Positions 13,978 to 26,000 of a DNA stretch of 64,000 nt are shown in pieces (positions within the stretch are counted from its first letter, which is position 1; each line of letters opens with the position of its first letter). A program made the position numbers and the translations under genes. Below the pieces are notes generated by a model. It was not told the origin of the DNA, made no database searches, and saw only the letters and a program-made list of their open reading frames with translations. Source of the stretch: Cryptomeria japonica (lineage: Eukaryota > Streptophyta > Pinopsida > Cupressales > Cupressaceae); NCBI RefSeq assembly GCF_030272615.1, contig NC_081415.1, positions 421,378,757 through 421,442,756 on the forward strand, given 5' to 3'.

Positions 13978-14604
13978 ATGAATATGTTTGGGGAAGAATA
14001 TGTCCTAAATGAAGATAGAACTAGGGCTAATTTAGATATTGCATCCATGTTCTTAGCATTAGCAATGTACTTTGAAAGAGATAGAGGGGTGGTTAAAGGC
14101 ATCTGTAAAAGCCTATCCAAGAATTTCATTCTGGTGAATCTTGATAAAGTCCTAAATAACATCTATGATGACCTTACAATTCCTAAGCCAAGACATTACG
14201 ATAGGATTATGTGGAGGGATAAACCAGTACCAAAATATCCTATCCCAGTAATTGAGGATTGGGATGGGTTTGAAAGGAGAGAACCTGTAACTACCCACAA
14301 TCTCAATTTTCTTCTATGGCTTTTCCGTATCAAGAGGCTCAATAATCATCATTGGTTTGCTCAATGCCTCATGGAGAAAGGGATTTTTGGGCATGATGAA
14401 GTCTTGAACATACCCAATGCCTCCTTCCTAAATGATGATGAAGATGACAAGAAAGTTGCAATGGAAGGTTGCCTAAATGATGGTGAAGATGACAAGAAAG
14501 TTGCAATGGAAGGTTGCAAGGCCGAGCATGGAAAACGACGTGGCTGGAAGTGGAAGAAAAAAGGTGGGGATGAGGGCATGCCAAGTGATGGTCTCTATGG
14601 CTAA
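13978..14604 (+). CDS. Unrecognised ORF of 208 codons
   Basis: I do not recognise the product. The frame starts MNMFGEEYVLNEDRTR, has a mixed helical, charged composition (IMWRDKPVPKYP, FLLWLFRIKRLNNHHW) and ends in an acidic then K/R-rich tail. The tail contains a 17-residue tandem duplication ending DDKKVAMEGC (codons about 150-183), matched by a 51 bp DNA duplication near 14424-14520. There is no signal peptide or membrane segment. The frame is open to 13891 upstream, so the true start may be earlier or in a spliced exon. It may be a host gene fragment or an element gene; the composition looks more coding-like than the other orphan frames in this window. Confidence 0.45.
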   Translation: MNMFGEEYVLNEDRTRANLDIASMFLALAMYFERDRGVVKGICKSLSKNFILVNLDKVLNNIYDDLTIPKPRHYDRIMWRDKPVPKYPIPVIEDWDGFERREPVTTHNLNFLLWLFRIKRLNNHHWFAQCLMEKGIFGHDEVLNIPNASFLNDDEDDKKVAMEGCLNDGEDDKKVAMEGCKAEHGKRRGWKWKKKGGDEGMPSDGLYG

Positions 14605-14830
14605 GTCTGATAGGGTATCATAATTTGGTGGTTTAAGCCCATCAGGGGAAAGGCAATTTTGTTACTTGGTCAACCTATAGTTAGTAGCGTTGAAGTAATC
14701 ATTTAGTAATCTTGGCATTGTTATTGAATGTATTTAGGATGATGGTGTCTGGACTAAGGTCAGTTATATGGTAAATTTAAGTCTCTATGGATAGTACTTA
14801 TGCGTTATGGACATACTCCTGATAAGTAAT

Positions 14831-14891
14831 TGTAGACATCTAAAAGTTGCACAACAAATTAAGTGAATTTTATTCATTTAATTATCCTTAA
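14831..14891 (+). mobile_element. Left piece of gypsy-like LTR G2
   Basis: Starts TGTAGACATCTAAAA, close to the G1 LTR start TGTAGACACCTAAAA at 16483, so it belongs to a related gypsy family. It is cut at 14891 by the end of the antisense copia C2. The last 37 bases (14855-14891) recur exactly at 41957-41993 on the far side of the nest, where the LTR continues. Confidence 0.75.
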
Positions 14892-15779
14892 TGTTAGACA
14901 GTTCAAATAACTGAAGGACAAATGAGAGGGGGGTGAATCAGTTGTCACCAGATTAACGGAACCTTAAGCATTTAAAACTCTATTACCAGAACACATAAGA
15001 TCAATACCGGAATACATAAACCAAAACCCGAAATAACAGAAATACCAATTAAGCACAAGCAACAATTAGATAATAGTTACCATCCACATGACACCAAGAT
15101 TTGTATGTGGAAAACCCGGTAAAGGGAAAAACCATGGTGGGAAGCCTACCCACAGTCAGATAATACTTCTACAGTAAGTATGTGATTACAAATTGAGGGG
15201 CCTGTACTTGCAGGAAGGCCAACAGCCTAGAGCACACTTCTCATTACAAAAGGAGTCTCACTAACTACATAAAAAATCCAAACTACAATCCGGAAGGAAG
15301 AATGGACTACAATAATAGCATCTCCTATGCTCGAGTACGGTTCTGATTAAGCTCAATACCGGAGATCTTAAACCTCTTGCATAAACCCAACTCGATCACC
15401 TATGATCAACCAAATCCTCTGCATGAATGATTATTACATTATTCGCTTGCATATAATGATCAACAATGAGATCATACACATATATATACAAACCCTAGAC
15501 CTTAAACAATTAGGTCAGCCACCTAGGAAATAAAACCTATTATATAATTATAAAACATGTCGGCTTGAGGCCCAAAAAATATCATCCAACCCATAAGTCA
15601 TCTCGAAAACACATCAAGAAGTTCCAACAACACGTTACATTAAGTTGGTCCATAACCTAGATAGCACTGGACCCAATTTAAGTCCACACACGCTAGAGCA
15701 ATGATCCCAATCAGTCAAGGAATGAACATGATCACCATCAACATTTTGAATCCCTTCCAGAAGCCGCACCAACACCACT
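14892..15779 (-). repeat. C2 3' LTR, distal part
   Basis: On the - strand this ends ...TCTAACA (plus-strand TGTTAGACAG at 14892). The stretch rich in C before the end (plus-strand GAGAGGGGGGTGAATCA at 14921-14937) and the segment complementary to 15097-15150 match the same parts of the C1 LTR near 31740-31935 and 37960-38165. C1 and C2 are therefore related families. It is interrupted at 15779 by C1 with target duplication CCACT. Confidence 0.8.
15775..15779. repeat. Target site duplication of C1 (CCACT), left
   Basis: CCACT directly precedes the TGTTGGC start of C1 and is repeated at 38216-38220 directly after its TTAACA end. Five bases is the usual staggered cut for copia integrase. Confidence 0.9.
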
Positions 15780-16482
15780 TGTTGGCATTTCAATAGAAAG
15801 GAGATTGTTGATATTCATTAAGGATATTGAGAAGGTTGTTGGAGATTATTGATATAACTGAAGAAGGATGATAACTATATTTATAACATTATTTTGTCAT
15901 TGATATCAAGAAATTGATTTTCTAATTCAGTAGGATGTTGCCATATCTTGAGAAGATTGATTTGAAGAGAATTAAGTGGTCGGTAAAAGACACAACAAGA
16001 ATGTGATAAGAAAGGGGAGAAATAAGATATTCAATGGGCAACTATTACCGAGTTAGACAATGATGAGATCATGATGTTTAGATTGTTCTGATATCCTACA
16101 TATGTTGTTGATTACAAGGTTAATACTATACTATGTCACCGAGCAAAGAACCTAGTCGGTAAACCGTAAGGTTATCAATATTGGTTAATGAAGGCGGAAT
16201 GTCTATCGAGTAAAGTTTACTATTTACTGAGTCGCAACCGAGTTATGACAGATTGTATTGGATGAATAAAAGCATTATTTAATGAAGGACAATGATAAGC
16301 TAGAGATGTATAAATGATTGGTATGCCGCGCATGAAGTTTGTTAAGGATCTATGGCAATGGAAGATCAGCAGGAAGATCTACAACTCATATTGAACCGCA
16401 ATAACCTTGTGCAAGTTCCAAGAAAGGAATGCAAGTCCCAAGGTGAGGTAAAATGTTTTCAGATCGAAAGATGCATTGAACC
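15780..16482 (+). repeat. C1 5' LTR, first part
   Basis: Starts TGTTGGCATTTCAATAG, as does the 3' LTR at 36706. Compared with the 3' copy it holds about 35 extra bases near 15830-15870, between two GAAGG words, which the 3' copy has probably lost by slippage. It has one copy of the AACCTAGTCGGTAAACC unit (about 16150-16166), which occurs three times in the 3' LTR. It is cut at 16482 by G1. Confidence 0.92.
16478..16482. repeat. Target site duplication of G1 (GAACC), left
   Basis: GAACC precedes the G1 5' LTR and recurs at 31189-31193 after the 3' LTR. The uninterrupted C1 3' LTR has a single GAACC at the same place (about 37415-37420), followed by the TAGTCAAGATTG that continues at 31194, which proves the insertion. 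Confidence 0.95.
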
Positions 16483-17269
16483 TGTAGACACCTAAAATTG
16501 TCCAGTCTAATTAAATAAATATTTTATTTATTTAATTATCTAATCCTAATTCTTCTATTAATTAAATAAATCTTTATTTATTTAATTAATTCATTTATCC
16601 TCTTCTAGCCTTATTTCTCATTTAAATAAATACATTTGTTTATTTAAATTATCCTTTTCCTAAATTAAATAAATATTTTTATTTATTTAATTATCCTACT
16701 TCTTCTATTAATTAAATAAATCTTTATTTATTTAATTAATTCATTATCTTTTTCTACACATGACACGTCATTCATCTCTTAATTCCTACACTACCTACCT
16801 CTTTCATTATTTTGGTATTTCTTTTACCTACCCTCTAATCCTAGCTGACCTCTCTTTTTACACCTCTCAATCTTAACCCTCCATTTCATATTGTGTCTTC
16901 TATTTAAGAAGATGCTTCCTTCATTGTCAAACCCTAATGACCTAATCACTCATGCTAATGATTTTTCATGCAACTTGCTACATTACGATCCTACTTGCAA
17001 CCACATTCCGTTCTTTGTTGAGCTCTTGTGCATACAAAAATCTGAGAGCAAATATATCAAGCAAGATCAATGGAGATAGGAAGGATGGAGATCACAACCC
17101 TATTGGACATGTGATGGTATAATCTTTGTGATTTCATTTGATTTGCATTGTCTTAGGTAATCTTCATATGTTATGGTGGATCTTTGTTGATTGTTAGGCT
17201 AGGGTTTTGTGGTTGAATTCATTTAGCCTTTCAATATTGTTATTATTGTATCCATTTTCACCATAAACA
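16483..17269 (+). repeat. G1 5' LTR (787 bp)
   Basis: Begins TGTAGACACC and ends CCATAAACA. The first 260 bases hold five AT-rich perfect hairpins (16508-16740, see separate entry). A TATTTAAG box at about 16901-16908 is a plausible core promoter. The LTR carries promoter and terminator for the genomic RNA. Confidence 0.95.
16508..16740. repeat. Array of five AT hairpins in the G1 LTR
   Basis: Perfect inverted repeats: 16508-16538 (13 bp stem, 5 nt loop), 16557-16590 (15 bp, 4 nt), 16620-16649 (11 bp, 8 nt), 16664-16691 (11 bp, 6 nt) and 16707-16740 (15 bp, 4 nt). The units alternate with C/T-rich linkers such as CCTACTTCTTCT. The same array is in the 3' LTR (about 30425-30657). Confidence 0.92.
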
Positions 17270-17290
17270 TTTTGGCACGCCCGGTGGGAC
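17270..17290 (+). promoter_or_regulatory. G1 primer-binding-site region
   Basis: TTTTGGCACGCCCGGTGGGA directly follows the 5' LTR, the position where a host tRNA 3' end primes minus-strand synthesis. The TTTGGC..CC..GTGGG pattern is common after plant gypsy LTRs; I do not assign the tRNA. Confidence 0.75.
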
Positions 17291-19531
17291 TCTTGTCCCT
17301 TTGCATTTAACATTTTTGTTGCAGATTTTGCGTTTTTGAAGTTGCAGATCGGACACTTTTCGACAACATTTTAGGTATTTCCGCGTCTGAGAGCGTTCGG
17401 ATCGCGTCTCTGAATTTCAGAAGCATCTGCGGGATCGGGAATCGCGCCTGTGTTTTTGCCAAATTTTTTATTTTGCAGGTTTCCAGAATCGCGTCTGTGT
17501 ATCTGAAACGTGTCTGTGTTTCATCTGATCGCGTCTGCGTCCTGGAAGAGCGTCTGTGTGTTCTGAGCGCATCTGTGAATCACAGAACCACATCTGTGTC
17601 GTACAGACGCGTCTGTGTCTGGTATAACAGTGTCTGTGTTTACTGTTTTGAAATTTTCAATTTTGCTTTGATTCAATTTTTCAGATTTCGCGCTTAGGGT
17701 TTCAGATCTGGTTTTATTTTTTTTGCACTAACCCTTGCAGAGCTAACCAAGTTTGTGCAGCTTGTTTTGGAAGCAAAAAAACGTTTTTGTTGAAGGCCCC
17801 TTTTTTTTTCACAAAGTCTTTTTGGGTCTTCTAAAATTTACCTAACTTGTGTGCTTGCAGGAAGGGGTTATCATTTGAAACAACCCAAACTACTAACAAA
17901 TTTTGTTGCAGGTCCTTGGCTAGGGTTTTTGAGACTTTGTTGTGTGCCTTGTTTTCATAGATTAGCAAACACTTCCATTGGTGCACTAAAATTGAATCAT
18001 TGTCTTTTGTGTCTTGAGCAATAGGCTCTTTTTGTTTAATCTTTAGAGGGCCTGTCTTCCCGTGTGGTCATTAGGACTACTAGTGAGAAGAGAACGACCC
18101 AAGTGGTAGCGAGGAAAACCCACCTCTTCCGAACCACTATAATCAAATGTATTCATGGTGAAAACTATGGATAACGTGTGCTGATTAGTTCATACCGACA
18201 CTGTCTCCCCATAAACCCGTTTGATCAAATTTATTTGATCATTTGTAGGGCGTAACCCCTACCGGCTGGGAGCCTTCTGTATTTACAGAGCTGAAAGTGC
18301 CGCATGTATGGCAACACGAGCGGATGCCCTTACTAGCACCTTTTTGTTTTAGAAGCCCAAATCCTTCTAGTTGTTGGGGTAGGAGGTCGGACCTCTGGTA
18401 GCGGCCCACACACATACGGTTCTTAGTAGAGATACAAAGTTCGCCATGGGGAGTTTTCATGGGGACTGATGCTTGGCTGACCCGAGAAGTGAGTGCCGAG
18501 GGTGGAGCCAGTGAGGTCAAGCATCTAAGTATCCGCTCTGAATAGTGTAGCCTCGGGGGTAAAACCCTATGTGGGATCAACAACTATTGTCTTGGCCAGC
18601 CATAAGAATTGTGCTTGACTTATTTTAAACATTCAAAACATTCAAGACCAAACAACAAAACATTGTGTCTTTTGTGTTTTCAAGTGTATGCAAAACATTT
18701 TACATCAAACAACACACTTTTCTTGGAGTCATTTTGGAGTCTAAACACTTGCAAACATTGAGTCCTCATCAACATTGTGTCCTCTTGTCACAAAAAATAG
18801 TCAAACAGTTGGATTTGGTCACAGCAAAAACAACTTCACAAATTGGAAAAATTGCACGAAATTTACAGAAACGCGTCTGTGTCTATTCTAACCGCGTCTG
18901 AGTCATCTAAGCACGTCTGTGAAGGGCAGAATAGTGTCTGTGTCTGTAACAGCGTCTGTGTCTGTAACAGCGTCTGTGTCAAACAGAGACACGTCTGTGT
19001 CTGGGAATCGCGTCTGTGAAGTATACAGAAGCGTCTGTGTCCAGGATTGAAAATTTCACAGTCTAGCAAATAAAAGAAATCAGTTTTGGAATACTTGAGC
19101 TTCCTAGGTTGTTTCTTCAGGTTTCATCTAGCATTCAACCTGTCCTTGGGTCTCATACAGTCCATCATTGCTTCACATCTCATTTTACATTCACAATTGT
19201 CTAAACTTGAGTCAAAAGGTCACTTGCTTGTCCTCATCATACTTTGTCAACACACTACATACAACAACACTTTACTAAGTGGTCCCTCATCAAGGTTTCT
19301 TACCTTTGGGTCTCATTTGGTCTTACTTAGAGTCAAGGTCAGCTTACCTCATCAAGAGAAACTATCCTCTCTTTGGAAGTCACACCTACTCTACTACATA
19401 CATACTTGGTCTTACACTTTGGACATTGCAAGTACACCTCAAGATTCATTTACATTCCATACAACTCTTGGTCTTCCATACTCTTTCCATTTTTCATCTA
19501 GTCTCTCACATCTTGGTCAAACACCTAGTTC
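17291..19531 (+). other. G1 5' leader with two GCGTCTGTG repeat blocks
   Basis: A 2.2 kb untranslated leader before gag. Blocks at 17381-17643 and 18871-19040 consist of degenerate units around GCGTCTGTGT spaced about 20 bases apart. Between them lies a more GC-rich stretch (about 18050-18600) without a long + frame. Long leaders with tandem repeats are known in Tat elements. The same word occurs in reverse complement at 29625-29873 near the other end of the element. Confidence 0.75.
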
Positions 19532-22500
19532 ATGGTTGAAACCCGCCTTCAAAAATCTAGGAGAAAAGCTAAAGAAGCTCAAGAATCCGCAAACATGAGT
19601 TCTTATGAGTATGACAATGATTTATTTTTCAATCCTGAGCACACTACATTGCCTGACATGGATGTTTATAGAAACATTCCAAATGTGGAAAACATAGACA
19701 CTACAAACAACAATGCTACACACAATGACAATGTGGACAACTTTTCAATACAATCAGCAGATATAGAAGAATCCATAATGAATCCTCATTTCAATAGATT
19801 GGTTGAAGAGATAATGAAGAGGGATAGACAATACTTCTTACACATGATGGCACAAAGTGGAGCTAAAATACCTCATGATTTTGACATGTCTCAAATAATG
19901 GAACATAGACCTTTGCAACAACCTCCCTCCAATATGGATCAAAGGAGGCCTAATAGTGGAGGAAATAGAGGACCACATATGGTACCTGAATCACCATCAG
20001 CTTTGCTTCAAAAACCAGAAATCCCACATACACACGATCAAACATATGATACTTACCTTCGAAGACCATTATGGAAGTCTTATGCAGATAGATATGCTCA
20101 ATCACATGCTCAAGCTATGGATCAATCAAAACAAGTGGACATTCAAAGGCATACTCAAAATTTGGACACAAGGAAACCTCATGTCAAATTTGGGGGCAAC
20201 ACAATAGAACATGACATGCCTATAGAATATGGTATACATGCACAAAATAGATATGGGGTTCCTCAACATGAAGCTATACCAAGTGCTCCATATATGCCGC
20301 ATCAATATAGACCTCCATATGGACATGTCTACGATCAGTATCATCCATACATGCAACAAGCTCCTCCTCAAATTGGCGTCCCAAACATGGGGTATGCTAC
20401 AAGAAATAGATCTCCTCCCAAGAGTAATTTGGAGCAACAAATAAGAGATTTACAAAAGAAAATGGAGGACATGAGTGCACCAAAACCAACATACACTATG
20501 AGAGATATATGTCCTTATCCATTTGATAAGAGCATCCCAATGCCTCCATTTCCTGCACACTTTGTGATGCCAAAATTTGACAAGTATAGAGGAAAGGGAG
20601 ACCCCAAGGCACACATACGACAATTTTTCACAGCCTGCATTGAGGTAGCGGCAGAAGAAACATATTTGATGAGGTTGTTCCTGCAGAGCTTAGGCGATCA
20701 AGCTATGGAATGGTTTTCTCAATTACCTCCCGGTATTAAGTCATGGGGCGACTTAGCAGAGGCATTCATTCAGCATTTCTCCTACAATATAGAAACAGAT
20801 ATCTCAGTCACTACTCTATGCAATACTAAGCAAAAGGAAGGAGAATCTTTTGCATCATTTTTACAAAGATGGAGAAATCTAGCTAGCAAATGCTCTTGTG
20901 AAATATCCCAAAAACAAATGGTAGAAATGTTCACTCAAAACGTTAACAAGGATATTGGCTATGATCTAAGGAAAGCTTGTTTGTCTACATTCAAGGATGT
21001 TATTGAAAAGGGCCTAGCAACAGAAAAGGTCTTAATTGAACAAGGAGTCATTAAGCTTTTCAAGGAAAACAAAGATGACTTTAAAGGAAAAGACAAGCCA
21101 AGATTTTGGAATAAAAACAAGAACACAGTCAACGATGGCGTTGTTGATGCCAATACAGTGAGACCCAAGTTCATCTTTTCAGGATCAAGTTCTACAAACA
21201 ATCAAGTAAATACTCAAACAACTTCCAGATCACGAAGGAAGTACACTCCATTAGGAGAACCACTTGAATCAGTCTTCAAAAAGCTTGTGGCAAACAAAGT
21301 GATCACAGTTCCAGATTTTCCTCCATATGAACCAAAGGTTAAGCCGAATTGGTGGAATGATGATGAGTATTGTGAATTTCATAAGAGCAAGGGTCATAAG
21401 ACAGGAAATTGCCATCGACTGAAGAACATTATGCAAGATCTCATTGATAGAGGTGACATTGAGATTGAGGGACATTCATCTAATCAAGAACATGAGATGT
21501 TTAAGGAACCATTCCCAAAGCATGACAAGGGAAAAGGTAAAGCCACAGATGATCAAGCCAACTATACTAGAGCACCTTACAACTATGACTCAACTATCAA
21601 CCACATCTCGATGGACAATCATATCTCTACTATTACTATCAAGAACAAAAATCCTGAGAATCCTCCTCAGAGACCCAGGATTGTTCTAAGAGGTGTGGAA
21701 TCTTCGTCCGAGTCTACCTCTGAATGTCATGTTACAACCCGTCGAGGTAAGATTACTTTGCTAGGTGCTTCCACTAAGAATGTTGCTTCTTCATCAACCA
21801 AACCAGAGTATGACCTTGTAGAACAGTTAGGGAAGACACCCGCGCTCATCTCCATCCTTGAGCTATTACGCATATCTCCCGCACATAAAGCTATTCTTGA
21901 CAAAATCTTGAGAGACACCGTCGTTCCTACTGATCTGAACGTGGACCAGTTTCAAGCCATGGTGGGATACCTTTCCATTCCACATTCCCTTACATTCACA
22001 GAAGCCGATGACGCATCTGTAAGTCAGCCACATAATGAACCATTACATATTGAAGCGTTCATACACAAACATCGAATAAAGCGAGTCCTGATAGATGGAG
22101 GAGCTGGTCTAAACATTTGTACATTGAGCACCATTAAACAATTGGGATATTCTAACAAAGCTGTGAATTCTACAAATCAAATCACCATCAAGGCCTATGA
22201 TGATGAAGAGCATTCATCCAAGGGCACAGTCACCCTACCTCTAAGAATTGGGCCAGTCACAAAGGATGTGGTTTGTCAAGTCCTAGATCTAGATCTCACA
22301 TACAACATTTTGCTAGGACGTCCTTGGATTCATGAAATGAGGGCAGTCCCATCAACATATCATCAATGCATTAAGTTTCCTCATAATGGAGTCGAGGTAA
22401 CAGTCAACGGTGATCCAAATCCGTTCATATATTGCAATAACCTGAGATCACATACTGAGACCATCATTCCCAGTAATCGTGAAGCTGTTCCTTCTTCGGC

Positions 22501-23008
22501 ATACATTGACCTTGAGTCATTGAAACCTTCGACATCAAAACAAGGTGAACTTAAAGGCAAATTTCAAGACAAAGGCATGGGAGAATACACTCTAAATCAG
22601 ACAATGTATTTACGACAAGTCGTGAGCTCTCCAAAAGAATATGGAAGGCCACATCCTAATAAGAAAATATCCATTATGCTATTCAAATGGGATCCTACTA
22701 CCTTTCAAAGATGGGGCGAACTGGAAGAGGAAAATTTATACAAAATGCTTTACAAAGACATTGAAGAGGACACACAAGATCAGATCAATATACCCTATGA
22801 GAAATATGGCAAAGGCTTCAAGATTCTACAAAAATTTGGGTATGATGGAAAAAGCCCTCTTGGGTTACGCAAAGAAGGCACTATGGAGCCCTTACAACCT
22901 GAATTGACTGTAAAAAGGGAACGCTCAAAGGGACTTGGTTTTCTAACTTCCAAGATCCACACTAAAAGGACAGAAGAGACATCACAAACCAAAGTTGCCA
23001 AAGTATAA
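19532..23008 (+). CDS. G1 gag-protease part of the polyprotein (1158 codons)
   Basis: Starts MVETRLQKSRRKAKEAQE. The capsid-type gag domain is at residues about 345-500 (KFDKYRGKGDPKAHIRQFF, AMEWFSQLPPG, WRNLASKC). A zinc-knuckle variant YCEFHKSKGHKTGNCH at about 612-627 has the order C-H-H-C. An aspartic protease is at about 840-960, with catalytic VLIDGGAGLNI at about 852 and YNILLGRPW. A G-patch-like glycine-rich segment (YGKGFKILQKFGYDGKSPLG) lies near 1090-1110. Gag builds particles and protease matures them. The frame ends in TAA at 23006-23008, but the same frame stays open beyond it into pol, so this is one gag-pol frame with a nonsense codon. Confidence 0.9.
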   Translation: MVETRLQKSRRKAKEAQESANMSSYEYDNDLFFNPEHTTLPDMDVYRNIPNVENIDTTNNNATHNDNVDNFSIQSADIEESIMNPHFNRLVEEIMKRDRQYFLHMMAQSGAKIPHDFDMSQIMEHRPLQQPPSNMDQRRPNSGGNRGPHMVPESPSALLQKPEIPHTHDQTYDTYLRRPLWKSYADRYAQSHAQAMDQSKQVDIQRHTQNLDTRKPHVKFGGNTIEHDMPIEYGIHAQNRYGVPQHEAIPSAPYMPHQYRPPYGHVYDQYHPYMQQAPPQIGVPNMGYATRNRSPPKSNLEQQIRDLQKKMEDMSAPKPTYTMRDICPYPFDKSIPMPPFPAHFVMPKFDKYRGKGDPKAHIRQFFTACIEVAAEETYLMRLFLQSLGDQAMEWFSQLPPGIKSWGDLAEAFIQHFSYNIETDISVTTLCNTKQKEGESFASFLQRWRNLASKCSCEISQKQMVEMFTQNVNKDIGYDLRKACLSTFKDVIEKGLATEKVLIEQGVIKLFKENKDDFKGKDKPRFWNKNKNTVNDGVVDANTVRPKFIFSGSSSTNNQVNTQTTSRSRRKYTPLGEPLESVFKKLVANKVITVPDFPPYEPKVKPNWWNDDEYCEFHKSKGHKTGNCHRLKNIMQDLIDRGDIEIEGHSSNQEHEMFKEPFPKHDKGKGKATDDQANYTRAPYNYDSTINHISMDNHISTITIKNKNPENPPQRPRIVLRGVESSSESTSECHVTTRRGKITLLGASTKNVASSSTKPEYDLVEQLGKTPALISILELLRISPAHKAILDKILRDTVVPTDLNVDQFQAMVGYLSIPHSLTFTEADDASVSQPHNEPLHIEAFIHKHRIKRVLIDGGAGLNICTLSTIKQLGYSNKAVNSTNQITIKAYDDEEHSSKGTVTLPLRIGPVTKDVVCQVLDLDLTYNILLGRPWIHEMRAVPSTYHQCIKFPHNGVEVTVNGDPNPFIYCNNLRSHTETIIPSNREAVPSSAYIDLESLKPSTSKQGELKGKFQDKGMGEYTLNQTMYLRQVVSSPKEYGRPHPNKKISIMLFKWDPTTFQRWGELEEENLYKMLYKDIEEDTQDQINIPYEKYGKGFKILQKFGYDGKSPLGLRKEGTMEPLQPELTVKRERSKGLGFLTSKIHTKRTEETSQTKVAKV

Positions 23009-26000
23009 CAAGAAGATCACTATTCCACAGATTCCAACGAATGGGAATGGGGTTCAGACAAATCCTCCAGTGACTATGAGCTCACCGAGACATTCAGAGA
23101 GCCAGATGAACCCACAGAAGAAGAGGAATTTTACAAAAAATTCAGAGTTGGTCAAGAAACAACTCATAAGGATTCCGTACAGTCTTCGTTTCAAGGTCTT
23201 AGGTCGAAATCACATAGGATGAGGACACCTGTCCTAGAATGCGCTAATAGTGATGACAATTTGGATTCGCTCACGATCGAAACTGATGAGGAGAGTGCCA
23301 TCGATGACCTCGACGATTGCCTCGATATACCCGAATATAACCACATCTTCACTCTTAGCCCTGCAAACTTCGAAAACATTAAAAGCCTTCCCCTTGTTCA
23401 CCACCAACTCATTGACTGGGATTATGAAGGACCAGCACAATTTGACACATTTCAAAATGACGAAGCTGTTATTGACTATCTGGGCATACGAGATGATCTT
23501 CCCCCTGGGGACCACAAAGCAGGATATACCATAGAACTCAACAACGTGGCATATTTCAGTGAGGGTGTCGGACCTTCCAGTCGCAAAAATGTGAAAATAA
23601 GAACAAAAAAAGGGTCTTATGGCAAAAACCACACCGTGGCGCTATCTGACTCCAAAAAAGTAAAAAGAAAGGACGTATCTGAGGGCGAAAACCTCTCTGA
23701 GGCACTCGAAGATGGAAGGCTCGACATTCTCCCAGCATCATATGAGGAAAAATCATCTATGTTGGTAGAGGAGACTATCAAGACAAACATTGGTACAGAA
23801 GAGATTCCACACAACATATTCCTGGCTCAATCCTTGACAGAGTCCGAAAGATTAAAATTCATAAGCTTCTTCAAAGAATGACAAGTCAACTTTGCATGGT
23901 CATACGCTGATATGCCTGGACTAGATCCAGATTTGGTAATGCATCATTTGACAGTCAAACCGGGGGCAAAGCCAGTGAAACAGAAATTAAGAAAAATGCA
24001 TCCGCAAGTAGCATTACTAATCAAAGTAGAGCTGGAGAAACTACTGGATGTTGGATTCATACGCCCAATTGATTATCCTGAATGGATCTCCAATTTAGTA
24101 CCTGTCAGTAAACCAGATCACAGCATCAGAATATGTACAGATTTCAGAGACATCAACAAAGCTTGTCCGAAAGATGACTTCCCATTACCAAATATCGACT
24201 TGATTGTTGATCTCACAGCAGGTCACGAAATGTTATCTTTAATGGATGGATTTTTTGGTTATAATCAAATCAGGATTGCACTCGAAGATCAACACAAAAC
24301 ATCATTCACTTGTCCGTGGGGAACTTTCTGTTGGAATGTCATGCCCTTTGGGCTAAAAAATGCAGGTGCTACATATCAAAGAGCAATGACCACTATCTTT
24401 CATGATCTCATGCACATAACTGTGGAAGATTATGTTGATGATCTCTTGGGTAAATCAATAGACAGAGATACACATTTGGACATACTTTCAGTCATCTTTG
24501 ATCGGTTGGAAAAATACAAGGTAAGATTAAACCCCGAGAAATGTGTCTTTGGAGTAACCTCTGGGAAGCTCCTAGGATTCATTGTGTCTAAAAGAGGAAT
24601 CTAAGCCGATCTAGCAAAAGTCAAGGCTATCTTGGACATGCCGCCACCCAGAAATATCAGTCAACTTCGATCCTTACAAGGGAGACTCCAGTCTATACGA
24701 AGATTCATAGCACAACTTGTAGATAAGTGTAATCCTTTTCAGCACCTGCTACATAAAAATATCAAATTCAAATGGGATGATAACTGTCAACAAGCTTTTC
24801 AGATGCTCAAAGATTATCTTTTGAATCCTCCAGTTCTGATGCCACCAGTTACAGATCAGCCTTTGCTACTATACATATCAGCTACTCCAACAGCACTGGG
24901 GGCACTCCTAGCACAACAAATAGCTGACGGCAAGGAAAAAGCAGTATACTATATTAGTCGCACATTGGTGGGATATGAGCTAAACTACACACCGATCGAG
25001 CGTGCATGTCTCACTGTGGTCTTTGCTTCGCAGAAATTACGCCACTATATGCTCACTCATAAGACTAAGTTGATTGCAAGAATTGATCCACTAAAATATC
25101 TTCTCAACAAAGCTACACTTACTGGGCGACTGGCCAAATGGGTAATGATCCTGAGTGAATTTGACATTGAGTATGTGGACAGAAAAACAATAAAAGGACA
25201 AGCAATCGCGGATCAATTAGCAGATGCTCCCATGATAGATGATGCTCCTCTAAATTCAGAATTTCCAGATGAATCCATTCTAACAATATCACATGCAAAG
25301 CCATGGCAATTATACTTTGACGGCTCATACACACAGCATGGGGTAGGCGCTAGTATCCTCTTCATAACTCCTCAAGGCGACTCTATACCAAAATCATACT
25401 GCTTATCATTTCCTTGCACTAACAATATAGCGGAATATGAGGCATTAACAACTGGATTAAGAATTGCAGTTCAGTGGAAGATCCAGGAACTTCGTGTTTT
25501 TGGGGATTCCCAACTTGTCATCCGTCAAGCAACTGATGAGTACCAAACAAAAGATGAAAAATTAATGCCTTACAAGCAAATGGTGGATGATTTGAAACAA
25601 CACTTCACAAAGATAGATTTTGAGCAGATACCAAGAGAGCAGAATTGTGCTGCAGATGCCATGGCTACAATCGCTTCACTAATTGACCTGCCTCAAAATG
25701 AAACTTGCTATGAGTTCTTAGTGGACAACCTGTTGGTTCCTTCATATGAGATCACTCCTACTGAAATGATATGCGTTGTTGGTCCCGAATCCCAGTTATA
25801 TGGGTCCATATTCACATACCTTCGCGACAATATCTTACCTCCTGATCTATCAAACAACCAACGCCGCACTTTCATTCGCCAATCCTCTCGATATGTCATT
25901 TTAGCCGATATCCTATACCGACGAGGTCTAGATGGCACTCTTCTTAGATGTTTAGAAAGCGACGAAGCTCAGATTGCGTTACGTGAATTGCATGAAGGGA

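Noticed and set aside
16508-16740. CRISPR-like array
   Set aside because: The regularly spaced AT hairpins lie in LTRs of a plant retrotransposon; there are no unique spacers of constant length and no cas genes.
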